Source of the DNA: JANOBD01 sp031411495
GTDB taxonomy: Bacteria; Planctomycetota; Phycisphaerae; Tepidisphaerales; Tepidisphaeraceae
Direction of reading: 5' to 3'
Length of the DNA: 64,000 nt
Assembly (NCBI GenBank): GCA_031411495.1
Contig: JANOBD010000235.1
Span: forward strand, 228,247-292,246
Shown: positions 1-10,511 of the stretch, piece after piece
How positions within the stretch are numbered: the stretch's first letter is position 1
Layout: each line of letters starts with the position of its first letter
Made by a program: the position numbers and the translations under genes
Notes under the pieces: generated by a model
The model's input: only the letters and a program-made list of their open reading frames with translations
The model's database searches: none
Told to the model about the DNA's origin: nothing

Positions 1-214
1 GGAATGGCTGCGATACCGCGGTTATTGACTTCAGAATCGCGTCCGCTTGACGGGGCTGGCACGATCCTTAGCATCTTCGGACTCGCTTTTGGCAGCCGGC
101 GCTGACCGTCGAATGCCTAAAAGTGCGTTTCCTGCACGACATGTGGCAACCATGCTGCGGCCCGTTGGATCGGGCCGGTCGATGCGGGTGTTCTTTCGCT
201 AGACGGAAATTTTT

Positions 215-2410
<2,196 letters not shown>

Positions 2411-2467
2411 CTCGCGAACCCCGCATGACAATGCAGGGCTGCGTGAGTCACACTGAAAACCATCAGA

Positions 2468-2499
2468 CGGGACGATCTTCGGATCGTCCCGTTCTCATT
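2468..2499 (+). terminator. Intrinsic terminator after fusA
   Basis: A perfect 10-bp stem (CGGGACGATC with GATCGTCCCG) is capped by a TTCG tetraloop and followed by TTCTCATTT. It lies 58 nt after the fusA stop, so the adaptor gene that follows probably needs its own promoter. Confidence 0.85.
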
Positions 2500-2544
2500 T
2501 GGCGGTTCTGTTTCCTTTTGCTTGTGAAACAGGCGTCGGGCAGA

Positions 2545-3801
2545 ATGGCGGGCATTATGTGCAAAGCAAAACTCACGGTGCTGGGATTATCTGTCTCGCT
2601 CTGGTTCGCGTCCGTTTCTCCGCTGATTGCACAAACGACGCCGACGACCGCGCCCGCCGTTACGGGTCCTGCGACCACGCCGGCGGTGGTGACGGTCGAC
2701 GGCTATCTTGCACCGGTCGACCCGTTCGAAGCGAAGATCAAACTCAAGCAGTTTGCCGGGCCGCTCAAGGTCAAGAGCGTCGTCGCGCACGGCGCGTCCG
2801 TCCGGGCAGGTGACGTGCTCGTGCAATTCGATACCACCGACGTCGATGAGGCGATCGTCATGGCCACGAGCGACTTCGAAGTGGCCAAGGTCGCCAACGC
2901 AAAACAGCAGATCGACAACACGCTCGGCGAGCAGAACGACACGCAGGCGATGGCGATCGCCAACGACGCCGTCGCGGATGCACAACTCGCGCTCGACTGG
3001 TGGACCAAGACCGATTCGCCAAAGCTTCTCAAGCAACTCGAGCTCCAGCTCAAGAACAGCGAGTTCAGCGTCGAAGACCAGACCGATGAGCTCGATCAAC
3101 TTAAGAAAATGTACAAGAGTGAAGAGTTGACCAACGCGACCGCCGACATTGTGGTGAAACGCGCCGTTCGGCAGCTCGAGCAATCGAAGGTAATGCTCGA
3201 CATCACCAAAGGCGATGTCGATCATCGCAAGGCGACCGAGTTCGTCGATCGTCAGCAGCTGATCGAACGTCAGCTCTTCAGCGCCAAGCAGGGCCTCGAA
3301 GCGCTCAAGGCACAGCAGGAACTTTCAAAGGTGGAGCGCGCCTCGGCGATGCTCAAATCGAACGTCGCGCTCAAGAACGCGCAAAAGAAGCTCAACGAAC
3401 TCGAAGAAGACAAGGCGGCTATGACAGTGAATGCCGGCACCGATGGCACGGCGCTTTTCGGGTCATTCGACGGCGGCGCGTGGAAGGGGAGCAAGGTCGA
3501 CGCGATCAAGGTCGACGATAAGCTCGACCCAACCAACACGTTCATGATCGTTGTCGCGCCCGGCAAGCTGAAGGCGATTGCGAAGGTTGATGAGTCGAAG
3601 GTGCTTAACCTTGAAGCGGGCCGAGCTGTAAAGGTCAAGCCGATCGCCATCGACGGCGCAGAGATCGCCGGCAAGACGGCCGCGCTCTCGCCGCTGACGA
3701 GCGCAGACGGCACCTACCCGCTGACAATCGATCTCAGCGACGTCGACCCGCGGCTCATGCCCGGGATGAAGGTGAAAGTCGACCTGCAGGAGAGCAAGTG
3801 A
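2545..3801 (+). CDS. HlyD-like periplasmic adaptor protein
   Basis: Probable exported membrane-fusion/adaptor-like protein. An N-terminal signal peptide (hydrophobic LTVLGLSVSLWFASVSPLIA) is followed by a Thr/Pro/Ala linker and a lipoyl-like half (VTVDGYLAPVDPFEAKIKLK, then VVAHGASVRAGDVLVQFD). A long alpha-helical hairpin rich in Gln, Lys and Glu comes next, then a beta-barrel-like C-terminus (AGRAVKVKPIAIDGAEIAGK, PGMKVKVDL). This order is that of HlyD/MacA/RND adaptors. No transporter partner is adjacent. The start is uncertain: ATG 2545 and ATG 2557 both lie beyond the fusA terminator, and the longer frame from 2425 is excluded because it would run through that terminator. The stop overlaps the next gene by 4 nt (GTGA), which suggests translational coupling. 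Confidence 0.75.
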   Translation: MAGIMCKAKLTVLGLSVSLWFASVSPLIAQTTPTTAPAVTGPATTPAVVTVDGYLAPVDPFEAKIKLKQFAGPLKVKSVVAHGASVRAGDVLVQFDTTDVDEAIVMATSDFEVAKVANAKQQIDNTLGEQNDTQAMAIANDAVADAQLALDWWTKTDSPKLLKQLELQLKNSEFSVEDQTDELDQLKKMYKSEELTNATADIVVKRAVRQLEQSKVMLDITKGDVDHRKATEFVDRQQLIERQLFSAKQGLEALKAQQELSKVERASAMLKSNVALKNAQKKLNELEEDKAAMTVNAGTDGTALFGSFDGGAWKGSKVDAIKVDDKLDPTNTFMIVVAPGKLKAIAKVDESKVLNLEAGRAVKVKPIAIDGAEIAGKTAALSPLTSADGTYPLTIDLSDVDPRLMPGMKVKVDLQESK

Positions 3802-5216
3802 CCGAGCGAACTTCAGCGGACGGATTGCCGGAGCCTGGCGGCTCTCCAGCGGGGTCAAGTCGCACCGACGATGCGTTTTGTGTCGCTGTTGCGCCCGATT
3901 GGCGGAAGCCGAGAGAAATGACCCCTTTTCGATCTTCGGCGATGAGTTCCGCGGGCAAATCTGACATCTCCATCACCCGGTCCGCTGAACAGAGGCGGAC
4001 ACTCGTTTGGCTGCTGTTTTTCCTTCTCGGAATCTGGGCCAATGCGATCGGGTGTGCGGCCACGCGAATCAAACCCCTCAGCGACGCAACGCCAGATCCC
4101 ATTTACGCTCGGCCTATTGATCGCTCCATCGACGAGGGAGTCGCGTTTCTCCTCAAGACGCAGAACCCCGACGGATCGTGGGGCACCGGCCTGCAGACGC
4201 GCGGGACCGAGATTTACTCGATGGTTCCCGGTTCGCACGATGCGTATCGCGTCGGCACCTCCGGCCTGGGAACACTCGCCCTCGGCGAAGCGATTCGCGC
4301 CGGCCGGAAGGTGCCGAATCTCGAGCGCGCCTACGATCGCGGCCTCGACTACCTCATCAAGCACGGCGAAGCTCGCCGCGACAATGGTCCACTGCTTTAC
4401 AACACATGGGCGCACATCTACGCGCTGCAGGCGCTCGCCGTCGAGCTGCGGTATCACCCATCGCCGGCGCTGAAAGCCGCGGCCGAGTTTCAAGTCGATC
4501 AGATGCGACGTTACGCGACCTACCTCGGTGGCTGGAACTACTACGACTTCCATGCCCACACGGAAATGCCCTCGCTCGCCCCGACGAGTTTTCAGACTGC
4601 GGCTGGCCTGGTCGCGCTCGATGAAGCGCGCAAGGCGGGTGTCTCTGTGCCTCAGAAAATGATCGACCTGGCGATCGCCCGCGTCGAAGAGACGCGCATG
4701 CCCGATGGTTCCTATCTGTACGGCAGCGACTACAAATACATCCCGCGCCTGCTTGCGAATCGGTCTAACGGCAGCATCGGCCGGCAGCAGTCGAACAATT
4801 ATGCGCTCTGGCTGTACAACTCGAAGAAGGTCGGGCAGCAGCAGGCCGTCGAAGGGCTCAAAGCGTTCTTCGACAATCACCAGTGGATCGAGATGGGCCG
4901 CAAGCGGCCTTATCCGCACGAGGCGTGGTATCAGACGAGCGGTTATTATTTCTATTTCGGCCATTACTACGCTGCCAGGATCATCGAACGCCTGCCCGAG
5001 CCGCAGCGCGTGGAGGCGCAGGAAAGGCTCCAGTCACTCATCCTGCCGTTGCAGGAAAGCGACGGGAGCTGGTGGGACTACGCGATGTGGGACTACCACA
5101 AGCCCTACGGCACGGCGTATGCGGTGATGATCCTGTTGCGGTGTGATACGACAAGCGGCATGGCCGTCCCGGCCGCGAAATCAGCGACTAGTACACACGC
5201 TGCCTCGACACAATGA
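3798..5216 (+). CDS. Alpha-alpha toroid (squalene-cyclase-like) lipoprotein
   Basis: The protein has a hydrophobic segment (LVWLLFFLLGIWANAIGC) ending in a lipobox with Cys86, so it is probably a lipid-anchored envelope protein. The rest resembles the terpenoid cyclase/prenyltransferase alpha-alpha toroid fold, with QW-like repeats such as QNPDGSWGTG near the start and ESDGSWWDY near the end. The DXDD motif of squalene-hopene cyclases is not seen, so cyclase activity is doubtful and a glycan- or protein-binding role is equally possible. The GTG at 3798 overlaps the upstream stop and has AGGAG before it, but it would place 65 residues ahead of the signal. ATG 3918 or ATG 3942 give a more normal lipoprotein N-terminus. 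Confidence 0.7.
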   Translation: MTERTSADGLPEPGGSPAGSSRTDDAFCVAVAPDWRKPREMTPFRSSAMSSAGKSDISITRSAEQRRTLVWLLFFLLGIWANAIGCAATRIKPLSDATPDPIYARPIDRSIDEGVAFLLKTQNPDGSWGTGLQTRGTEIYSMVPGSHDAYRVGTSGLGTLALGEAIRAGRKVPNLERAYDRGLDYLIKHGEARRDNGPLLYNTWAHIYALQALAVELRYHPSPALKAAAEFQVDQMRRYATYLGGWNYYDFHAHTEMPSLAPTSFQTAAGLVALDEARKAGVSVPQKMIDLAIARVEETRMPDGSYLYGSDYKYIPRLLANRSNGSIGRQQSNNYALWLYNSKKVGQQQAVEGLKAFFDNHQWIEMGRKRPYPHEAWYQTSGYYFYFGHYYAARIIERLPEPQRVEAQERLQSLILPLQESDGSWWDYAMWDYHKPYGTAYAVMILLRCDTTSGMAVPAAKSATSTHAASTQ

Positions 5217-5259
5217 GTTCACTGGCGCGATGCCCGCGCCGGGAACCTGTCAATACGCC

Positions 5260-6636
5260 ATGTCCAACACGCTCGACTATCATTCACCAGCACGCGAGAA
5301 GAAGCGTCACGATTACGCGTTCGCGCTGCTCAGCTGGACGGCTCTCTTTCTGGCATTCATCTACTTCGTTTTCCGTGGACCCATCTATCCAAACGGCAAC
5401 CGGCTGTGGGACTTCTCGGTGTGCGCATCGAGCTCGTATCTCTGGGTTCACGGGCAGGACCCGTTTGATTGGGAGCTGGTCAAGAAGAGCTGGATCGATC
5501 GCGGAAGCGCTCGTGGGATCACGCCTGACATCTCGTGGCTCTACGCGATCGTCCCGCCGACCACTCTGGCAGTGCTCGCGCCCTTCGCGGCATTACCGGT
5601 GGCGATCGGCGCGTACCTGTATCTCATTGTGACGACGATTCTCACCGGCATCAGCGCGTGGCTTTGCGGGCAGTGGGCGAACATTCGCAGTGACAACGCG
5701 TGGCGGTTGTATATCGCGGCGATTCTCATCAGCGTGCCGGCGTCGCTGGGGCTCTACTCGGGGAACCCGACGATGCTCGCGGCGCCGCTGCTGCTCATCG
5801 GAAGTTACCTCATCGCACATTGGCGCAATAAAGGCTCGCAGGTGATCGGCGGCGCGCTGATCGGCATCGGCGTCGCGTGCAAGCTTCAACTGGGATTGCC
5901 GATCTTCGCGCTCTGGCTCCTGCTGGGTCGATGGCGCGCGAGCGTGACCGCAATGGTGGTTGCCGCGATCATCGCTGGCGTCGCCGTCGGAAGACTGGAA
6001 CTGGCGAATGTCGAGTGGCTGGCCGGCTGGGTCGAAAACGTCCGCAAGATGCAGAGCGCCGGCGGGCTGAACGATTACGTCGCGGCGAAGAATCCGGATG
6101 ACCTGGTGAATCTTCAGGTCGGCGTGTACCGCATTTTTCAGGATCGCGCCTATACGCAGCAGTTGACGTTGAGCCTCTGGGGAGTGCTCGCGGTGTTCGT
6201 GCTCGTTGGGCTGCTCAAGAGCCGCAGGCGGCAGGAATCGACGTTGGCGGCTATCGTCTGCGTCGGGCTGCTGATACTGATGCCGGTCTATCACCGCACT
6301 TATGACGCGATCATCCTGCTACCGCTGCTGGCGGCCGTATGCGCGGGATTGGCCAGAAACCTCAAGTGGTGGCCTGGCTGGGCAAGCCTGCTGCTCCTCG
6401 CGGGACTGGCCGTTCCCGCTGGGCTGCCATTTTATCTGCAGAAACGCGGCCTTCTTCACATCGACGATCACTCTATCGTGAAATGGTCGCTGGTCATCGG
6501 GCATAAAGGGTGGTGCGTGCTCGTGCTGGCATGCATCTGGACGACAATCTTTCTGCTTCGCTCTAGGGAATTGGATGATTTCCACGTGCCCGACGCGAAG
6601 GATGAGTCGGGAGGCCTCACGGCCCAGGCGGGCTGA
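5260..6636 (+). CDS. GT87-type (DUF2029) membrane glycosyltransferase
   Basis: Polytopic membrane protein with about ten hydrophobic segments. The pattern (first TM, then WDFSVCASSSYLWVHGQDPF in the first outer loop, later SGNPTMLAAPLLLIG and GIGVACKLQLGLPIFALWLL) matches the GT87/DUF2029 family of polyprenyl-phosphate-dependent mannosyl/arabinosyl transferases. It would act at the cytoplasmic membrane in glycan or lipoglycan assembly; the substrate cannot be read from sequence. Starts ATG 5260 and ATG 5230 are both possible and neither has a clear SD; the frame also opens further upstream inside the preceding gene. It is in the same direction as the toroid lipoprotein and 43 nt after it, so the adaptor, lipoprotein and glycosyltransferase form a small envelope operon. 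Confidence 0.75.
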   Translation: MSNTLDYHSPAREKKRHDYAFALLSWTALFLAFIYFVFRGPIYPNGNRLWDFSVCASSSYLWVHGQDPFDWELVKKSWIDRGSARGITPDISWLYAIVPPTTLAVLAPFAALPVAIGAYLYLIVTTILTGISAWLCGQWANIRSDNAWRLYIAAILISVPASLGLYSGNPTMLAAPLLLIGSYLIAHWRNKGSQVIGGALIGIGVACKLQLGLPIFALWLLLGRWRASVTAMVVAAIIAGVAVGRLELANVEWLAGWVENVRKMQSAGGLNDYVAAKNPDDLVNLQVGVYRIFQDRAYTQQLTLSLWGVLAVFVLVGLLKSRRRQESTLAAIVCVGLLILMPVYHRTYDAIILLPLLAAVCAGLARNLKWWPGWASLLLLAGLAVPAGLPFYLQKRGLLHIDDHSIVKWSLVIGHKGWCVLVLACIWTTIFLLRSRELDDFHVPDAKDESGGLTAQAG

Positions 6637-6677
6637 ACACCGTTAAGCTCTGAATTTTGCGGGTTTTAGAAGTTCGC

Positions 6678-6716
6678 GAGAGACGGCACGGAACCTGCCG
6701 CGTCTCGATGGTTTTT
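6678..6716 (+). terminator. Probable terminator upstream of the ribosomal supercluster
   Basis: GAGAC/GTCTC and GGCA/TGCC form an interrupted stem with a 2-nt bulge, followed by GATGGTTTTTG. It separates the glycosyltransferase gene from the rpsJ promoter. Confidence 0.5.
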
Positions 6717-6770
6717 GTATCGGGTAAGGCCCAATTCCAAGAAAAACCGCCACAACAGCAACCCGTAAAC

Positions 6771-6798
6771 TTGACGAGCGCTTCATGCTCTGTAAACT
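6771..6798 (+). promoter_or_regulatory. Sigma70-type promoter for rpsJ and the S10-spc genes
   Basis: TTGACG at 6771-6776, a 16-bp spacer, and TAAACT at 6793-6798. This would give a 5' leader of about 65 nt before rpsJ. It is the best promoter match ahead of the supercluster, but it is read only from consensus. Confidence 0.5.
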
Positions 6799-6869
6799 GC
6801 CCGACTCGCTTTACGGAATTCCCGTAAGAGATTGATCGGCGAACAGGTGTTGAAGGACTGGTAAAGCTC

Positions 6870-7178
6870 ATGGATCGCATCCGAATTCGAATGGAAGCTT
6901 ACGATCACGCGTCACTCGATCGCTCCTGCAAGGAGATTGTCGAGAACGCCAAGCGCACGAACGCCCGCGTGTTCGGCCCGATTCCGCTTCCGACTCGCAT
7001 TGAGCGATACACGGTCCTTCGCAGCCCGTTCATCGACAAAAAGAGCCGTGAACAGTTCGAAATGCGAACACACAAGCGTGTGATCGATATTTCCGAGCCG
7101 ACGGCCCGCACGGTCGAAGCACTCAACCGCCTCGTTGTGCCGGCGGGTGTGTTCGTCAAGATCAAGACCTACACCTGA
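6870..7178 (+). CDS. rpsJ: 30S ribosomal protein S10
   Basis: S10 of the small subunit, also NusE in the antitermination complex. At 102 aa it is full length. Diagnostic stretches are RIRMEAYDHASLDRSCKEI at the N-terminus, GPIPLPTR in the middle and the family C-terminus with VFVKIKTYT. The start ATG has a weak SD (ggtaaagctc). It is the first gene of the S10 cluster, but a 260-nt structured gap separates it from rplC, so rplC and later genes may be controlled separately. Confidence 0.97.
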   Translation: MDRIRIRMEAYDHASLDRSCKEIVENAKRTNARVFGPIPLPTRIERYTVLRSPFIDKKSREQFEMRTHKRVIDISEPTARTVEALNRLVVPAGVFVKIKTYT

Positions 7179-7255
7179 TCGGTGTCTGTCTGATCTGGCG
7201 GTCTGAAAAAATTACTGCCAATCCCAATCTGTCCTTTGGGCAGATCATGGTTGGT

Positions 7256-7421
7256 CCGATCACGGGGTTCATCCAAGAACCCGCTGAGTCCTGCGAACGC
7301 GGGATATCGTGATCGGCAATACAAGTCGTCTCTCAATCGACCGCAAGGTCGGGCGGAAGACGAGAAACCTCAACCGAGGCGGACACCATCTTCCGGCCCC
7401 TCACAAGAATGTGGGCCGGAA
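7256..7421 (+). promoter_or_regulatory. Structured leader between rpsJ and rplC
   Basis: The 260-nt gap holds several perfect inverted repeats. CCGATCACG (7256-7264) pairs with CGTGATCGG (7308-7316). Inside that stem, GGGTTC (7265-7270) pairs with GAACCC (7277-7282), competing with CCCGC (7280-7284) and GCGGG (7299-7303), which share bases 7280-7282. A further stem TTCCGGCCC (7391-7399) and GGGCCGGAA (7413-7421) ends 17 nt before the rplC start. The mutually exclusive pairings suggest a switch-like leader, perhaps bound by a ribosomal protein such as L3 or L4. No known Rfam class was recognised. Confidence 0.5.
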
Positions 7422-7438
7422 TGCTCTGTCCGACGCAG

Positions 7439-8107
7439 ATGACCCCAGCATTGCTAGGCAAAAAAGTGGGCATGACCCGCGTGTACGACGAGGCTGGCAC
7501 CATGGTGCCGGTGACGATCGTCCAGGCCGGTCCCTGCCTTATCTCGCAAGTAAAAACCGTCGACGGGAAGGACGGCTATAACGCCGTTCAGATCGGCTAC
7601 GAGGAAATCAAGCCTCGGAACAGCAACCAGGCCCAGATGGGTCACGCCGCCAAGGCGGGTTCCGCTCCGAAGCGCTTCTATCGCGAAGTTCGTCTGAAAA
7701 ACGCCTCCGACAAGAAGGTTGGAGAAGTCATTGACGTGAAGGTGTTCGAAGGCGTCAGCGTTGTCGACGTCATCGGCACTGGCAAAGGCAAAGGCTATCA
7801 GGGCGTTATGAAGCGCCATCACTTCGGCGGTCTCTGTGCTTCGCACGGTACCGAACGCAAGCACCGTTCGCCCGGCTCGATCGCCTCCCACGCCACCTGG
7901 CGCGGTCAGAGCGGCAAGCCGAAGAAGGGCCTGCGTATGGCCGGCCGCATGGGCGGCGGACAGGTGACCGCTTCCGGCCACAAGATCATCAAGATCGACG
8001 CCGAGAACAACCTGCTCGTCATCAAGGGACCGCTCCCGGGCGCAATCGGCGGGCTCTTGTTCATCAAACAGTCGCGCAGTGTCGCGGCGGCGAAAGCCGC
8101 CAAGTAA
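7439..8107 (+). CDS. rplC: 50S ribosomal protein L3
   Basis: L3 is an early-assembly protein of the large subunit. The start at ATG 7439 gives MTPALLGKKVGMTRVYDEAG, matching the family N-terminus; ATG 7409 would add ten unrelated residues. GTGKGKGYQGVMKRHHF and the RMAGRMGGGQVT region are typical of L3. At 222 aa the length is normal. No strong SD is visible; the 7391-7421 hairpin sits just upstream and could hold the initiation region. Confidence 0.96.
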   Translation: MTPALLGKKVGMTRVYDEAGTMVPVTIVQAGPCLISQVKTVDGKDGYNAVQIGYEEIKPRNSNQAQMGHAAKAGSAPKRFYREVRLKNASDKKVGEVIDVKVFEGVSVVDVIGTGKGKGYQGVMKRHHFGGLCASHGTERKHRSPGSIASHATWRGQSGKPKKGLRMAGRMGGGQVTASGHKIIKIDAENNLLVIKGPLPGAIGGLLFIKQSRSVAAAKAAK

Positions 8108-8133
8108 GTCTGGCTATCTAACTGGTAACTCAA

Positions 8134-8760
8134 ATGATCGAAGTTCCCGTATACAACCAGGATGGCCAGAAGGTCGAATCAGTGAATCTCGACCCGGCCA
8201 AGTTCGGCGCCGATGAAGAGGGCAATGTCAATCCGGCATTGCTCAAGCAGGCGCTGGTGTACTACCAGGCGAATCAGCGTCAGGGCACCGTCCAGACGAA
8301 GGCTCGCGGCGAAGTCGCCGGCTCCACCCGCAAAATGTTCAAACAGAAGGGCACGGGTAATGCCCGTACCGGCGGCATCCGCAACCCGATCAAGGTCGGC
8401 GGCGGCCACGCCAAGCAGAAGCGACCGAAGGATTGGCGCCAGGACATGCCCGTCAAGCAGCGCCGACTCGCCCGCAACCAGGCCGTCCTGGCCAAGATCA
8501 AGAGCGGCGACATCAAGGTCCTCAGCACGGTCGACATCAAGGAAGCCAAGACCAAGAACGTCGCCAAGGTATTCAAGGCGCTCGGGATTGATCGCAGCGT
8601 TCTCGTCGCAACCGCTGAGCACAATCCGAACATCTACCGTGCCGCCCGCAACATCGACCGTACCACCGTATCGACGGTTTCGCAGCTCAACGCGTGGGAC
8701 ATCCTGCGCAATCGCACGCTGGTGATTACCAAAGACGGTTTGAACAAGTTGATCGGATGA
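8134..8760 (+). CDS. rplD: 50S ribosomal protein L4
   Basis: L4 is an exit-tunnel protein and, in enterobacteria, the autogenous repressor of the S10 operon. The 208-aa product carries the tunnel-loop region around RGEVAGSTRKMFKQKGTGNA and the ARTGGIRNPIKVGGG stretch. It follows rplC after 26 nt. A hairpin with a GGAA tetraloop follows its stop codon. Confidence 0.96.
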   Translation: MIEVPVYNQDGQKVESVNLDPAKFGADEEGNVNPALLKQALVYYQANQRQGTVQTKARGEVAGSTRKMFKQKGTGNARTGGIRNPIKVGGGHAKQKRPKDWRQDMPVKQRRLARNQAVLAKIKSGDIKVLSTVDIKEAKTKNVAKVFKALGIDRSVLVATAEHNPNIYRAARNIDRTTVSTVSQLNAWDILRNRTLVITKDGLNKLIG

Positions 8761-8767
8761 ATAAGCG

Positions 8768-8799
8768 GAGCCTCGAAGCCCGGAAGGGTTGCGAGGCTC
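8768..8799 (+). promoter_or_regulatory. GNRA-tetraloop hairpin between rplD and rplW
   Basis: GAGCCTCG (8768-8775) pairs with CGAGGCTC (8792-8799). Inside, AGCCC and GGGTT close a GGAA tetraloop at 8782-8785. No T-run follows, so it is more likely a processing or stability hairpin than a terminator. Confidence 0.6.
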
Positions 8800-8829
8800 T
8801 AGTCGTTGATAGGAAAGTGAAAAAGAAAC

Positions 8830-9108
8830 ATGGACGCGACACAAATCATCCTTCGGCCGCTGGTGACCGAAAAGGGCACGTTCCAAAGTAACGAGTTGAA
8901 CACCTACTCGTTCCGCGTGCACCTCAAGGCGAGCAAGACGGATATCAAGGCGGCGATCGAGACGCTCTACAACGTGAAGGTTGCAGATGTCCGGACGCTG
9001 ACCCGTAAGGGTAAGCCTCGCCGCACCCGAACCGGAATGTTGCACACGCAGGTCTGGAAGCGGGCAATGGTCAAGCTCGAAGGTGATTCGAAAATCGAAC
9101 TGTTCTGA
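8830..9108 (+). CDS. rplW: 50S ribosomal protein L23
   Basis: L23 lies at the tunnel exit and docks trigger factor and SRP. The 92-aa product has the family layout: IILRPLVTEKGTFQSNELN, then ALETLYNVKV-like AAIETLYNVKVADVRT, then KPRRTRTGM. Upstream aggaaagtgaaaaag includes AGGAAAG as a plausible SD for ATG 8830. The heptamer element of the rplW-rplB gap begins 5 nt after its stop. Confidence 0.95.
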   Translation: MDATQIILRPLVTEKGTFQSNELNTYSFRVHLKASKTDIKAAIETLYNVKVADVRTLTRKGKPRRTRTGMLHTQVWKRAMVKLEGDSKIELF

Positions 9109-9113
9109 TGAGG

Positions 9114-9180
9114 AGTGGGCAGTGAGCAGTGGGCCGTGGGCAGTGAAAACCGCCTACCGTCGACCGCAGACCGCCGACTG
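9114..9180 (+). repeat. Heptamer-array element, rplW-rplB junction
   Basis: AGTGGGC AGTGAGC AGTGGGC CGTGGGC AGTG is followed by ACCGCCT ACCGTCG ACCGCAG ACCGCCG ACTG. The period is 7. The two arms are only roughly complementary, making this one of the most degenerate members. It fills nearly the whole intergenic gap. Confidence 0.7.
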
Positions 9181-9188
9181 AAAACGAA

Positions 9189-10055
9189 ATGGCAATCAAG
9201 AAATACAAGCCCACGTCCGCCGGTCGCCGTCAAGGCTCGGTCATCGACTACAAAGCCGTCTTGACAAAGTTCAAGCCGGAAAAGTCGCTCACCGTCGGCC
9301 AGTCGCGCCCCAGCGGTCGCAATCACCACGGCGTGATCACCGCCAAGCATCACGGCGGCGGCAACAAGCAACTCTATCGTCTGATCGACTTCCGTCGGCA
9401 AAAGGATGGCATCGAGGCGAACGTCGAAGCGATTGAATATGATCCGAACCGCTCCGTTCACATCGCACTGATCAAGTACACCGACGGCGAAAAGGCCTAC
9501 ATCCTCGCCCCTGAGGGCCTAAAGGTCGGCATGAAGATCTCGAGCGGCCCTAACGCGCCGTTCGACATCGGCTGTGCCCTCCCGCTGATCAACATTCCCG
9601 GCGGCGTGGACATCCACAACGTCGAAATGAATCCTGGCCAGGGCGGCAAGCTGATCCGCACCGCCGGCAGCGTCGGCAAACTGACCAGCAAGGAAGGCGA
9701 CTATGTCGTCATCACCTTGCCCAGCGGTGAAATCCGTCGCATTCGTAACACCTGCCGTGCGACCATCGGTCAGCTCGGCAACGGCGACTGGATCAACGTC
9801 AACATCGGCAAGGCCGGACGCAACCGCCATCGCGGCATTCGCCCGCACACGCGTGCGAAAGCCATGAACCCGATCGATCACCCGCTGGGTGGTGGTGAAG
9901 GTCGCAGCAACGGCGGTCGTCACCCGGTCAGCAAGACGGGTGTCCCGGCCAAGGGTGGCATCACCCGCAAGCCCAAGGCCGCGAGCGAGAAACTCATCCT
10001 GCGTCGTCGCAAGATGGGTAAGTTCCAGCAGCGTCCGCAGACGGTGAAGGCGTAA
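9189..10055 (+). CDS. rplB: 50S ribosomal protein L2
   Basis: L2 is an RNA-binding protein near the peptidyl transferase centre. The 288-aa product starts MAIKKYKPTSAGRRQ and ends in the conserved region containing NPIDHPLGGGEGRS, with the His of that motif intact. Length is slightly above the usual ~275 aa. Two heptamer elements flank the gene. Confidence 0.97.
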   Translation: MAIKKYKPTSAGRRQGSVIDYKAVLTKFKPEKSLTVGQSRPSGRNHHGVITAKHHGGGNKQLYRLIDFRRQKDGIEANVEAIEYDPNRSVHIALIKYTDGEKAYILAPEGLKVGMKISSGPNAPFDIGCALPLINIPGGVDIHNVEMNPGQGGKLIRTAGSVGKLTSKEGDYVVITLPSGEIRRIRNTCRATIGQLGNGDWINVNIGKAGRNRHRGIRPHTRAKAMNPIDHPLGGGEGRSNGGRHPVSKTGVPAKGGITRKPKAASEKLILRRRKMGKFQQRPQTVKA

Positions 10056-10063
10056 AGAAGACG

Positions 10064-10140
10064 GTGGCTAGTGGCGAGTGGCTTGTTGCTAGATGCGACA
10101 TGCAATTCGACTAGTCACTAGTAACCAGCAACTGGCAACT
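10064..10140 (+). repeat. Heptamer-array element, rplB-rpsS junction
   Basis: GTGGCTA GTGGCGA GTGGCTT GTTGCTA GATGCGA is followed, after a short loop, by CTAGTCA CTAGTAA CCAGCAA CTGGCAA CTAC. The second array is the approximate reverse complement of the first. It ends 3 nt before the rpsS ATG and leaves no ordinary SD. Confidence 0.85.
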
Positions 10141-10143
10141 ACT

Positions 10144-10425
10144 ATGAGCAGAAGCGCAAAAAAAGGTCCGTTTGTCGACGAGAAGCTGTTTAAGAAAATC
10201 TCGACGCTCAATGAGCGCCGGGCCAAGCAGCCCATCAAGACCTGGGCACGGGCGTGCACCATTATCCCCGAGTTCGTCGGGCACACGTTCGAAGTGCATA
10301 ACGGCAACAAGTTCATCAAGGTGTTCGTGCAGGAAGACATGGTCGGCCACAAGCTCGGCGAGTTCAGCCCGACCCGTACGTTCAAGGGCCACCGAGCCAA
10401 ATCAGCCGAATCACCGTCCAAGTGA
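10144..10425 (+). CDS. rpsS: 30S ribosomal protein S19
   Basis: S19 is a small-subunit head protein that contacts S13. The start ATG 10144 (MSRSAKKGPFVDEKLF) gives a 93-aa family-length product; the frame is open upstream only because it runs through the heptamer element. GEFSPTRTFKGHRA is the diagnostic C-terminal stretch. No SD is visible because the repeat arm abuts the start codon. Confidence 0.96.
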   Translation: MSRSAKKGPFVDEKLFKKISTLNERRAKQPIKTWARACTIIPEFVGHTFEVHNGNKFIKVFVQEDMVGHKLGEFSPTRTFKGHRAKSAESPSK

Positions 10426-10429
10426 GAAA

Positions 10430-10504
10430 GTGGAGAGTTGAGAATTGTGAGTAACGGGTAGATGAGGACTAAAACTCCCAACCCCGACTGACAACTTTCG
10501 ACTA
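10430..10504 (+). repeat. Heptamer-array element, rpsS-rplV junction
   Basis: GTGGAGA GTTGAGA ATTGTGA GTAACGG on the left and AAAACTC CCAACCCC GACTGAC AACTTTC GACTAAA on the right. It is of the GTGGAGA type but strongly decayed, with unit-length errors. Confidence 0.7.
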
Positions 10505-10511
10505 AACAGAT

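Noticed and set aside
10093..10143. N-terminal extensions of S19, S8, S13 and L15 read through heptamer elements
   Set aside because: The added residues do not belong to the families, and the inner ATG gives the exact family N-terminus in each case.
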